Positions 38,552-48,300 of a stretch of DNA of 64,000 nucleotides are shown here, in pieces; the stretch's first letter is position 1; each line of letters opens with the position of its first letter. The notes below the pieces were generated by a model. The model was not told where the DNA came from. It was given only the letters and a program-made list of their open reading frames with translations, and ran no database searches. The stretch is taken from the NCBI GenBank assembly GCA_021823525.1, contig JAKANY010000008.1, forward strand, positions 19,376-83,375, written 5' to 3'. The translations under genes and the position numbers were made by a program. The DNA comes from Actinomycetes bacterium. GTDB lineage: Bacteria; Actinomycetota; Acidimicrobiia; Acidimicrobiales; RAAP-2.

Positions 38552-39946
38552 TCAGGGCTCGGCGTGGCTGGGCAGGCGCGCCGAGTACATCGAGTATCCG
38601 TCGATCCAGCGCACGAGCAGCGTCGCGATCACCGTCGCGACGGTCATCGCGGGCACGATCGAGAACCCGCCGTGGGTGAGCTCGAGGACCAGGACCAGCC
38701 CGGCCAGCGGTGCCTGCATCGAGGCGCCGAGCATCGCCGCGGCGCCCACCAGCGCGTAGGCGCCGATGGGCGTCCCGGGCCACAGGTGGGACCAGGCGAA
38801 GCCCAGGAAGCCGCCCAAGACCGCTCCGGTCGCCAGGAACGGCGTGAAGACCCCGCCGCCACCGCCCGCGCCGAGGGTCGCCGCCGTGACGAGGGGCTTG
38901 AGGGCGAACAGGGCGAGGAAGAGGCCGAGGCTCCCGATCCCGAGGAAGGCCTGGTGCGCCATGTCCTTGCCGTTGCCGAAGAGCTCGGGGTACCAGATGC
39001 CCAAGGCGCCCACGCCCAGGAACGTCAGGGGCATCGCCCACAGGATCGTCCCCCCGCCCACGCGGTGGTGCGACACCCATCCGATGAGGCGCACGTAGAG
39101 CACGGCGAGCAGGCCCATCGCGACGCCCGCGAGCACCGACCACACCAGCAGGCGGGCGCTGGAGTGGTAGTGGGGCAGGTCGGTGTAGGTCGCGGTGTTG
39201 GGCAGGTAGACCCAGGCGGTCATGGTCGCGATCAGCGTGGCCGCGAGCGCCGGCAGCACCACGGTCAGGGCCAGGCTCCCGTAGAGGACTTCGGCCACGA
39301 AGAGCGCCCCGCCCAGGGGCACGTTGTAGACCGCGGCCAGCCCGGCGCCGCCGCCACAGGCCACCAGCAGTCGGCGCTGCCCCGCGGTCAGCCCCAGCCA
39401 GTCGGCGACCTGGCTTCCCGAGGCCCCGCCCATCAGCTTGGGTGCGGCCTCGCGGCCGATGGAGGCGCCCATCCCGATGACCACCTCCGACAGCGACGAG
39501 GTCAGCAGGCTGCGCCGGAACGACAGGTGCCCGTCGCCGCGCCACAGGGCGTCGTCGAGCTCGGCGTGGTCGTTGCGCAGGTAGCGCCGGATGAGGTACC
39601 ACCCGATGGCGCCCACGATGCCCGCGAGCAGGAGGAACCCCACGCGTCGCGCGTCGGGCGAGGCGGCCACCGCGGCCTGGTAGCTGCCCGAGCGGTAGTG
39701 GTAGGCGAGACCCTCGAAGCGCGCGAGGATCCACATCATCAGGTCGCCGAAGAGCCCGGTCATCACAGCGGTCACGACCAGGGCAACCCAGAAGCGCGGC
39801 GTCAGCTCCGCGTCGCCCGCGGCACTCGCGTTGGGCTGCTCGGTGGCGCCGCGACCCGAGGCGATGCGCCGTTGGATGAGCGGGTGCGGCCCGCGGGTGC
39901 GCTGGGAGGCGGACGGCTCCCCCTTCGCTCCCGACGCCCTGGCCAC
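38552..39946 (-). CDS. ClC-family chloride channel/antiporter homologue (divergent)
   Basis: GMGASIGREAAPKLMG, GGGGGVFTPFLATGAVLGG; polytopic. GTG after TAGACT-N6. Confidence 0.82.
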   Translation of the reverse strand: MARASGAKGEPSASQRTRGPHPLIQRRIASGRGATEQPNASAAGDAELTPRFWVALVVTAVMTGLFGDLMMWILARFEGLAYHYRSGSYQAAVAASPDARRVGFLLLAGIVGAIGWYLIRRYLRNDHAELDDALWRGDGHLSFRRSLLTSSLSEVVIGMGASIGREAAPKLMGGASGSQVADWLGLTAGQRRLLVACGGGAGLAAVYNVPLGGALFVAEVLYGSLALTVVLPALAATLIATMTAWVYLPNTATYTDLPHYHSSARLLVWSVLAGVAMGLLAVLYVRLIGWVSHHRVGGGTILWAMPLTFLGVGALGIWYPELFGNGKDMAHQAFLGIGSLGLFLALFALKPLVTAATLGAGGGGGVFTPFLATGAVLGGFLGFAWSHLWPGTPIGAYALVGAAAMLGASMQAPLAGLVLVLELTHGGFSIVPAMTVATVIATLLVRWIDGYSMYSARLPSHAEP

Positions 39947-39950
39947 GTGC

Positions 39951-40139
39951 TCAGTCTAGGAAGCGGCCACCCGGTGCCTCGGCGCCTCGGCACGAGGTGG
40001 CGTGCTCTGGCGCGTCGAGGAAACTGCCGCAGAGCGGGCAGGTCAGGTGCAGCCAGCACACCGGATCCCCACCGACCTCGGCCTCGTCGTCGTAGCGCGC
40101 GCGCCGCGCCGCGGCGCCCGGCTCGCGTTCCTCATCCAC
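39951..40139 (-). CDS. Small Cys-containing hypothetical protein (62 aa)
   Basis: CWLHLTCPLCGSFLDAPEHATSC; GTG after TAGGGT-N6. Confidence 0.65.
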   Translation of the reverse strand: MDEEREPGAAARRARYDDEAEVGGDPVCWLHLTCPLCGSFLDAPEHATSCRGAEAPGGRFLD

Positions 40140-40284
40140 AGGCCCACCCTACGAGGGACCCGCGCGAACCGCAACGGCGCCCCAGCCCCTCCGGGCGCCT
40201 CGGTAGTGTGGACCTTGGTGGCGGCGCCACGACACGAGCGGGGGGTGGCGCCCGCGACCCGAGGTGTGACCGGAAGGAGTCGTC

Positions 40285-40680
40285 GTGCGCAATCGCATCC
40301 CTGTCCTGCTCTTGAGCCTGCTGCTGGTCTTGACCGCCGGCGCCTTCGCGCTGGCCATGGCCGAGGTGCAGCCCAACCACCACGTGACCATCACGTCGTG
40401 CGGCAAGGCCGGCCAGTTCGCCCCCCACGACATCATCGTGTCGTGCGCCGACGGCAACTACGGCTTCAGCCACCTTTCGTGGATGGACTGGGGCGCGCCG
40501 ACCGCCTACGCCCACGGGACGCTCTTCGTCAACACGTGCTCGCCCAACTGCGCCGCCGGCACGTACCGCGAGCGCTCGGTCACCATCGAGCTGACCGACC
40601 TGCGCAACAACCAGTACCACGTGCTCAACGGCGTGGGATTCAACGCCGGGGTCGACAACGCGCCAGTCGCGCTGTCCTAG
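40285..40680 (+). CDS. Small secreted protein of unknown function
   Basis: Signal peptide; four Cys in ITSCGKAG...IVSCADGNYGFSHLSWMDWGAPTAYAHGTLFVNTCSPNCAAGTY; SD GGAAGGAG. Confidence 0.7.
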   Translation: MRNRIPVLLLSLLLVLTAGAFALAMAEVQPNHHVTITSCGKAGQFAPHDIIVSCADGNYGFSHLSWMDWGAPTAYAHGTLFVNTCSPNCAAGTYRERSVTIELTDLRNNQYHVLNGVGFNAGVDNAPVALS

Positions 40681-40710
40681 GGACCACGGTCCCCGAGGGA
40701 CGAAAGTCCC
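40680..40710. promoter_or_regulatory. Tandem DosR/DevR-like palindromes upstream of the por operon (candidate)
   Basis: GGGACCACGGTCCC (40680-40693) and GGGACGAAAGTCCC (40697-40710); the second is 13/14 to GGGACTWWAGTCCC. Candidate -10 TACCGT at 40735-40740. Confidence 0.5.
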
Positions 40711-40777
40711 ACGAGGGGTCGTCCTCGCGTGCGGTACCGTCGAGGCGGGCCCCTCAACGTCGAGAGCCGGGTGAGAC

Positions 40778-41368
40778 ATGTTCCAAGTTCGATTCCACGG
40801 CCGCGGGGGCCAGGGGGTGGTCACCGCCGCCGAGCTCCTGGCCGTCGCCGCCTTCCGTGAGGGGCGCCACGCGCAAGCCTTCCCCAGCTTCGGCTCCGAG
40901 CGCACGGGGGCCCCGGTCGTCTCCTACTGCCGCATCGACGATCGCGAGATCCGCACGCGTGAGCCCATCAGCGCCCCCGACGCCGTCGTGATCCAAGACG
41001 TCACCCTGATCCACCAGGTCGACCTCTTCGGGGGCCTCGCCGCGGCGGGCTACGTCCTGATCAACACCTCGCGCACCTTCGCCGAGCTGGGGCTGGGCGA
41101 GCTCGCCGCGCGCTGCCAGCCCGACCACCTGAGCACCTGCCCGGCCACCGAGCTCGCCCTGGAGCACGTGGGTCGGCCGGTCCCCAACGCGGCGCTGCTC
41201 GGCGGCCTGGCCGCCCTGACCGACCAGGTGCCCCTGCACGCCATCGGCGACGCCCTGCGCGACCGCTTCGGACCCATCGTGGGCGAGAGGAACCTGGCCG
41301 CCGCGGCGGCGGCCTTCGAGCACGTGCGCGCCCAGAGGGAGGTGGTGGCCGGTGCTACAGCAGATTGA
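40778..41368 (+). CDS. 2-oxoacid:acceptor oxidoreductase gamma subunit
   Basis: FQVRFHGRGGQGVVTAAELLAVAAFREG, SFGSERTGAPVVSYCRI. Confidence 0.92.
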   Translation: MFQVRFHGRGGQGVVTAAELLAVAAFREGRHAQAFPSFGSERTGAPVVSYCRIDDREIRTREPISAPDAVVIQDVTLIHQVDLFGGLAAAGYVLINTSRTFAELGLGELAARCQPDHLSTCPATELALEHVGRPVPNAALLGGLAALTDQVPLHAIGDALRDRFGPIVGERNLAAAAAAFEHVRAQREVVAGATAD

Positions 41369-42599
41369 GGGATCGCGCGCCATCGCCGAGGCGGTCGCGC
41401 GCTGTCGGCCGGAGGTCGTGTGCGCCTACCCGATCTCCCCCCAGACCCACATCATCGAGGCCATCGGCGTCATGGTGAAAGAGGGCGCCCTCGCCCCGTG
41501 CGAGTACATCAACGTCGAGTCCGAGTTCGCAGCCATGTCGGTGTCCATCGGCGCCTCGGCGGCCGGCGCGCGCGCCTACACGGCCACCGCGAGCCAGGGC
41601 CTGCTGTTCATGATCGAGGCTGTCTACAACGCTGCGGGCCTGGGCCTGCCCATCGTGATGACGCTCGCCAACCGCGCCATCGGGGCGCCGATCAACATCT
41701 GGAACGACCACAGCGACGCCATGGCCGTGCGCGACGCCGGGTGGATCCAGCTGTTCGCCGAGACCAACCAGGAGGCGGCCGACCTGCACATCCAGGCCTT
41801 CCGCCTGGCCGAGGAGCTCTCGGTGCCCGTGATGGTCTGCATGGACGGCTTCATCCTGACCCACGCCGTCGAGGGCGTCGACCTCCTCGACCAGGACGTC
41901 GTGGACGCCTTCTTGCCCCCCTACGAGCCCCGCCAGGTGCTCGACCCCGAGGACCCGGTATCCATCGGGGCGATGGTCGGTCCCGAGGCCTTCGAGGAGG
42001 TGCGCTACCTGGCGCACCTGCGCCAGCTCGACGCCCTGGACCGGATCCCCGTCATCGCCGCGGAGTTCGCGGCGGTCTCGGGCCGCGCGAGCGGCGGACT
42101 GGTGCGCCCCTACCGGCTCGAGGACGCCGACACGGCGATCATCGCCATGGGCTCGGTGCTGGGCACGATCAAGGACGCGGTCGACCAGCGCCGCGACGCG
42201 GGCGAGCGCGTGGGCGTGCTGGGCATCACCTCCTTCCGGCCCTTCCCCCTCGAGGCGGTGCGCGCGGCGCTGGCGGGCGTCGAGCGGGTCATCGTGGTCG
42301 AGAAGGCCTTCAGCCTCGGGATGGGCGGAGTGCTCGCCACCGACGTCGCGATGGCCCTGGGCACGAGCTCGCTGCACACGGTGGTCGCCGGGCTCGGCGG
42401 ACGGCCCATCACGCTGGCCAGCCTCACCGACATGCTGGCGCGCGCCCGCGCGGACGAGCTCGCGACGCTGAGCTTCCTCGACCTCGACGAGGGCGTCATC
42501 GCCCGCGAGCGTGCCCGCATGGCCAGCACCCGGCGCTCGGGCCCCTTCGCCGAGAACGTGCTGCGCGACCTCGGCCGTCCCCGGGAGGATCACCCATGA
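41352..42599 (+). CDS. 2-oxoacid:acceptor oxidoreductase alpha subunit (PorA-like)
   Basis: GSRAIAEAVARCRPEVVCAYPISPQTHIIEAIG, EYINVESEFAAMSVSIGASAAGARAYTATASQG. Confidence 0.93.
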   Translation: MLQQIEGSRAIAEAVARCRPEVVCAYPISPQTHIIEAIGVMVKEGALAPCEYINVESEFAAMSVSIGASAAGARAYTATASQGLLFMIEAVYNAAGLGLPIVMTLANRAIGAPINIWNDHSDAMAVRDAGWIQLFAETNQEAADLHIQAFRLAEELSVPVMVCMDGFILTHAVEGVDLLDQDVVDAFLPPYEPRQVLDPEDPVSIGAMVGPEAFEEVRYLAHLRQLDALDRIPVIAAEFAAVSGRASGGLVRPYRLEDADTAIIAMGSVLGTIKDAVDQRRDAGERVGVLGITSFRPFPLEAVRAALAGVERVIVVEKAFSLGMGGVLATDVAMALGTSSLHTVVAGLGGRPITLASLTDMLARARADELATLSFLDLDEGVIARERARMASTRRSGPFAENVLRDLGRPREDHP

Positions 42600-43600
42600 G
42601 CGAGACGCGCGTGCACTTCTACCAGGTGGGCAGCTTCGCGGTGGGCAACCGCCTCCTCAGCGCGGACGAGCGCACCGTGCAGTCCGACCGGCGTCGCACC
42701 AACTCGATCGACTCGGGCCACCGGGCGTGCCAGGGCTGCGGCGAGGCCCTCGGCGCGCGCTACGCGCTCGACGCGGCGATGCGCGCCACGGCCAACCAGC
42801 TCGTCGCGGTCAACGCCACGGGGTGCCTGGAGGTCTTCTCGACCCCGTTCCCCGAGACCTCGTGGCAGATCCCCTGGCTCCACTCCCTCTTCGGCAACGC
42901 CCCGGCCGTCGCCACGGGCGTCGCGGCCGCCCTGCGCGTCAAGGGACGCGACCAGGTGCGCGTCGTGGGCCAGGCCGGCGACGGGGGCACCGTCGACATC
43001 GGCTTCGGCACCCTGTCGGGGATGTTCGAGCGCAACGACGACGTGCTGTTCATCTGCTACGACAACGAGGGCTACATGAACACCGGGGTGCAGCGCTCGG
43101 CCGCGACGCCCCCCGCCGCGCGCACCGCCACCACCGACGCCGTCGGACCCGACCCAGGCAACCCCTTCGGGCAGGGCAAGGACCTGCCGCGCATCGCGAT
43201 GGCCCACGGGATCCCCTACGTGGCCACGGCCACGGTGGCCGACCTCCACGACCTCGAGCGCAAGGTGGAGCGGGCCATGTCCCTCCACGGCGCGCGCTAC
43301 CTGCACGTGTTCGTCCCGTGCCCGCTGGGCTGGGGCGCGGCCTCCCACGAGACGATCCACCTGGCCCGCCTGGCCAAGGAGACCGGCATCTTCCCCGTCT
43401 ACGAAGCCGAGTACGGCGAGGTGACCGGGGTCTCCTCGATCCGCCGCCCCGTGCCCGTCACCGAGTACCTGCGCCTCCAGCGGCGCTACGCCCACCTGTT
43501 CGGGCACCCCGGGCGTCCCGACGTCATCGAGCGGCTCCAGGCGATGGCCGACGCCAACATCGCCCGACTGGGCCTACGGGGAACCGAGGAGGACGCCTAG
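42596..43600 (+). CDS. 2-oxoacid:acceptor oxidoreductase beta subunit (PorB-like, TPP-binding)
   Basis: GHRACQGCGEALGARYALDA, GQAGDGGTVDIGFGTLSGMFERNDDVLFICYDNEGYMNTGVQRS. Confidence 0.93.
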   Translation: MSETRVHFYQVGSFAVGNRLLSADERTVQSDRRRTNSIDSGHRACQGCGEALGARYALDAAMRATANQLVAVNATGCLEVFSTPFPETSWQIPWLHSLFGNAPAVATGVAAALRVKGRDQVRVVGQAGDGGTVDIGFGTLSGMFERNDDVLFICYDNEGYMNTGVQRSAATPPAARTATTDAVGPDPGNPFGQGKDLPRIAMAHGIPYVATATVADLHDLERKVERAMSLHGARYLHVFVPCPLGWGAASHETIHLARLAKETGIFPVYEAEYGEVTGVSSIRRPVPVTEYLRLQRRYAHLFGHPGRPDVIERLQAMADANIARLGLRGTEEDA

Positions 43601-45226
43601 ATGGACCGACCCTTTGCCATCACCCTGGACGTGGGCACGAGCCGGGCCAACCACACCGGATCGTGGCGCGTCGAGCGCCCCGTGTACGTCGACCGGCTCC
43701 CCCCGTGCAACGACGCCTGCCCCGCCGGGGAGAACATCCAGGGCTGGCTCTACCACGCGGAGTCGGGCGACTACGAGGCCGCCTGGCGGCGCCTGGTCGA
43801 GGAGAACCCCCTGCCCGCGGTGATGGGTCGGGTGTGCTTCCACCCCTGCGAGACCGCCTGCAACCGCGTCCAGGTCGACGAGGCCGTCGGCATCAACGCG
43901 GTCGAGCGGTTCCTCGGCGACACCGCCCTCGAGAAGGGCTGGTCGCTGCCCGGCCCGGGGCCCGACACCGGGCAGCGCGTGCTCGTGGTGGGCGCGGGAC
44001 CCGCGGGCCTGTCGGCCGCGTACCATCTGCGCCGTCTGGGCCACGCGGTGCGCCTGGTGGACTCGTCGCCGCGCCTGGGAGGCATGCTGCGCTACGGCAT
44101 CCCCGCCTACCGGCTGCCGCGCGCGGTGCTCGACGCCGAGATCGCGCGCATCCTGGCCCTCGGGGTCGAGGTCGCCACCAGCCACCCGGTCCAGGACATC
44201 GAGGCCGAGCGCGTGGCCAGCGGCGCCGACGCGGTCTTCCTCGCGGTGGGCGCCCAGCTGGGCAAGCGCGTCCACATCCCGGCGGGCGACTCGAACAAGG
44301 TCGTCGACGCCGTCTCCTACCTGCACCAGGTGGCCGACGAGGACCCGCCGCTGCTGGGGCGCCGCGTCGTCGTCTACGGCGGTGGCGACACGGCCATGGA
44401 CGCCGCGCGCACCGCGCGCCGCCTGGGCGCGACCGACGCCGTGATCGTCTACCGGCGCAACCGCGACAAGATGCCCGCCCACCCCGAGGAGGTCGAGCAG
44501 GCCCTCGGCGAGGGCGTCACCGTGCGGTGGCTCTCGACGATCGATCGCTTCGAGGGCGGCCGGCTGGTCCTTGAGCGCATGCGCCTCAACCCGCAGGGCC
44601 TGCCCGAGCCCACCGGCGAGTACGACGAGCTCGATGCCGACGCGCTGGTCCTGGCCCTGGGCCAGGACACCGACCTCTCCCTGCTCGAGGGCGCCCGCAC
44701 GGTCACGGTGACCGATGGCGTCGTCGAGGTGGGACACCAGATGATGACCACGCAGGCGGGCATCTTCGCCGGTGGAGACGTCGCGCCCTCGGACCGCACG
44801 GCCACGGTCGCCGTGGGCCACGGCAAGCACGCCGCGCGGGGCATCGACGCCTACCTGCGCGCAGAGGCGCCCGACGCGCCCGAACGCCACGCGTTGGCCA
44901 GCTTCGACCGACTGAACACGTGGTACTACGCCGACGCGCCGCGCACGCGGCGCCCCGAGCTCGAGCTGGTGCGCCGACAGACCAACTTCGAGGAGGTCGT
45001 GCGCGGCCTCACCGAGGACAACGCCCTGTTCGAGGCGCGCCGGTGCCTGTCGTGCGGGAACTGCTTCGAGTGCGACAACTGCTTCGGGGTGTGCCCGGAC
45101 AATGCGGTGATCAAGCTCGGACCGGGCGAGCGCTACGCCTTCAACTACGACTTCTGCAAGGGCTGCGGGATCTGCGCGACCGAGTGCCCGTGCGGGGCCA
45201 TCGAGATGGTGCCTGAGCGCATCTGA
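43601..45226 (+). CDS. GltD-like NAD(P)/FAD oxidoreductase fused to C-terminal 2x[4Fe-4S] ferredoxin domain
   Basis: PPCNDACPAGENIQGWLY, VVGAGPAGLSAAYHLRRLGHAV, CLSCGNCFECDNCFGVCP and CKGCGICATECP clusters. Confidence 0.92.
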   Translation: MDRPFAITLDVGTSRANHTGSWRVERPVYVDRLPPCNDACPAGENIQGWLYHAESGDYEAAWRRLVEENPLPAVMGRVCFHPCETACNRVQVDEAVGINAVERFLGDTALEKGWSLPGPGPDTGQRVLVVGAGPAGLSAAYHLRRLGHAVRLVDSSPRLGGMLRYGIPAYRLPRAVLDAEIARILALGVEVATSHPVQDIEAERVASGADAVFLAVGAQLGKRVHIPAGDSNKVVDAVSYLHQVADEDPPLLGRRVVVYGGGDTAMDAARTARRLGATDAVIVYRRNRDKMPAHPEEVEQALGEGVTVRWLSTIDRFEGGRLVLERMRLNPQGLPEPTGEYDELDADALVLALGQDTDLSLLEGARTVTVTDGVVEVGHQMMTTQAGIFAGGDVAPSDRTATVAVGHGKHAARGIDAYLRAEAPDAPERHALASFDRLNTWYYADAPRTRRPELELVRRQTNFEEVVRGLTEDNALFEARRCLSCGNCFECDNCFGVCPDNAVIKLGPGERYAFNYDFCKGCGICATECPCGAIEMVPERI

Positions 45227-45291
45227 GCGCGGCCCTTGCCCCAGGCCCCCGCAGTCTTCTAGCCTGCTGCTACAGGCGCCGGGAGGTCAGC

Positions 45292-45339
45292 ATGGACCAG
45301 GGTGTGCGCAGCGCGACACAGGTGCTGATCCCCACGTGA
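45292..45339 (+). CDS. 15-codon upstream ORF overlapping the EAL gene start (candidate leader peptide)
   Basis: SD GGGAGG then ATG 45292: MDQGVRSATQVLIPT*, stop TGA overlapping the GTG start at 45336 (GTGA). Confidence 0.4.
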   Translation: MDQGVRSATQVLIPT

Positions 45340-48300
45340 GCGAGGACGGCGCGCTCGACCTGGGCCTGTCGGACCTCGAGTTCGAGCCGCGAGTGCTGGT
45401 CCGCCCGAAGTACGACGTGACCGGCGAGGTCACCGACTTCACCTACGTCGCCCTCAACGCCGCCGCGGCACGAGCCCTCGGCGTGGCGCCAGACGACGTG
45501 ATCGGGCGCGACGCGCTGGCGAGCGACGCGCGCATGGGGCGCTCGCGATTCTTCGCGCACCTCCAGCGTGCGGCGCGAGCCGAGGGTCCCATCGCCGTGG
45601 ACCATGAGCGCGACGTCGACCACCGCACCGGCGAACCCATCACTTACGATCTGCGGGCAGCGCGGCGAGACGAGCTGCTCGAGGCGAGCTGGCGCAACCT
45701 CACGGAGACGATGGAGCTCCAAGACTCCTACCGGCTCCTGGCCGAGTACGTCAGCGACGTGGTGTTCCGGGGTGGCATCGACTTCACCCTCACGTGGGTC
45801 TCGCCGTCGGTCTACGTGATGCTCGGATGGTCGCCCCTCGACCTCGTGGGGCGCGACGTCACCGAGCTGCTGCACCCTGAGGATGCCGTTCACGTGCAGA
45901 CGTGGCTGGAGCAGCTTTCGACCAGCCGACGTCTCCAGGTCGAGGTGCGCCTGCGCCACGCCGACGGCCACTTCTCGCATTTCGCAGCACGTCTCGCGCT
46001 CGTCGACAACGACGGCTCAAGCGGCGTCGTGGGCATCTTGCGCGACGTCGAGGAAGAGGTCCGCACGCGTCAGAGCCTCGAGCAGTTGAGCGAGCGCTAC
46101 CGCCTGGTCGCCCAGCACGCCACCGACGTCGTCGTGCGCGCCGGCGTCGACAACCGCATCGCGTGGGTCTTCGACTCGGTCACCGGCCTGCTCGGCTGGA
46201 AGCCCGACGAGCTCGAGGGTCACCTCTTCGACGAGCTGGTCCATCCCGATGATGCGCGTCAGATCGAGGCCGTGCGTCGCGTCATCGCTCGCGGCGGACG
46301 TGGACACGCCGAGATTCGCCTGCGCCATCGCCAGGGCGATTACCGGTGGATCGCGATCACCGTCCAAGAGATCACCGATGCACCAGGCCAGGCTCCGATC
46401 CGCCTGGCGTGGTGGCGCGACATCGAGGCCGAGGTGCGCCAGCGCGCGAACACCGCGGCCGCCGAGTCGCGCTACCGCCTCCTGGCCGAGAACGCGTCGG
46501 ACATCGTCTGGCAGTTCGATGGCAACGAGGTCATCACGTGGGTCTCACCGTCGGTCGAGACGGTCCTCGGGTGGCGGCCGACGGACCTCGTGGGGCGCCC
46601 CGTGGCCGAACTTCACCGAGTCGAGGACCTCGAGTCGCGGGCCCGGGCCCACGCCGCGACTCTGCTCGGCGACGTGGTGCCGCCCTTCGAGGGACGCCTG
46701 CGCACCGCGAGCGGGGGCCTGCGCTGGATGCGCGCCCACTACCGTGCGCTGCGCGAGGACGGGCACGTGACCGGCGTCGTCGTGGGTTTACAGGACCTGG
46801 AGGCGACGATCCGCTCCCGCCGCGCGGCGGCGGCCCTGGCCGCGGGAAACGCCATCTTGGTGCGCGCGACCAATGAGCGCACCCTGCTCGCCGACCTGTG
46901 CCAGAGCCTGGTCGACACGACCGGGTACGTCCTGGCCTGGTACGGGCGGCCCGTCGAGGGTCCTGAGCGCCTGGTGGTGCCCACCGCGAGCAGCACGCGT
47001 CTACGTGACTACGTCGAGGGGATCACGGTGACCTGGGACGAGGGACCCAACGGGCGCGGGCCCACGGGCACCGCCGTGCGCACCGGCCAGCCCCAGGTCT
47101 TCAACGACTTCGCCGGCGACCCGCGCTTCGTCCGGTGGGCCGAGCGGGCCGCCGCCTTCGGGCTCGCGGCCTCCGTCGCCCTGCCCGTGCGCGTCGCGGG
47201 AGCCGTCGACGGGGTCTTCACCGTCTACAGCGACGTCGCGGGAACCTTCGACGACGAGTCGGTCGACCTGCTCGCCAGTCTCGCCGCCCAAGTCGGCATC
47301 GGCCTGGAGCGGCTGCGCGAGCGCGACCGGCTCGCGGGCACCCTCCAGGAGGCCCTCCTGCTGCGCACCGCGATCGACCACGCGGCCGAGGCGGTCATCG
47401 TGACCGACCGCGCCGCGCGGATCCTCTACGCCAACCGCGCGGCCTCCGACTTCACGGGGTACTCCCCCGCGGAGATCCTGGGGCAGAATCCGCGCCTCTG
47501 GAAGAGCGAGCTCCAGGACGAGGACTTCTACCGCACTCTCTGGGCCGAGCTCGCGGCGGGGCGTCCCTGGCGCGGGCACCTGATCAATCGCGCCAAGGGA
47601 GGCGAGCTCTACGAGGTCGACGCGGTGATCTCCCCGGTGGTCACCGAGGACGGGGCGCCGCTCGCCTACGTCGGCGTCGAGCGCAACGTGACCGAGGAGC
47701 GCCGCCTGGCGACCGACAACGAGCGCCTCGAGCGCGACGCCGCGCAGCTGGCCACACTGATGGGCGAGTCGCGCACCAGCTACGACGTCCCCACCTCGGC
47801 GACCGAGCTGTGCGGCCAACTGGTCGATCTCGACTTCGTCGACCTGGTCGCCCTCTACCGGCGGAACGCGGATGGGCGCTTCACGCTGGCCGCCGTGGCC
47901 GGCGACGAGCCCATCACCGCGGTGGCGCGCGAGCTGGCACCGATCCTGCCCGCCTCGTGGGTGGACATGATCACCGCGCGCCCCCGCGCGCGCCGCGTCG
48001 ACCTGACCGACGCGGCAGCGCACGGGAACGATCCGCTGTTCGTCACCCTGGTCGACCACGACTTCGCCCTGGCCGTCCTGGTGCCGATGCGCTGGAACAA
48101 CCGCACGATCGGCGCGCTGGCGATCGCGGTGCACACCGACTCGGGTCCCGCCGTCGCGCGCACGCGCACGTCGGTCTTCGACGAGCTCGGCTCGTTCGCC
48201 GGCTCGCAGTTGGGCCCCCAGATCGATCGCGAGGAGCGCCACGAGATCCTGCGCCACGGGGTCGAGGAGGTCCTGGCCCACCAGCGCTTCCACCCGGTCT

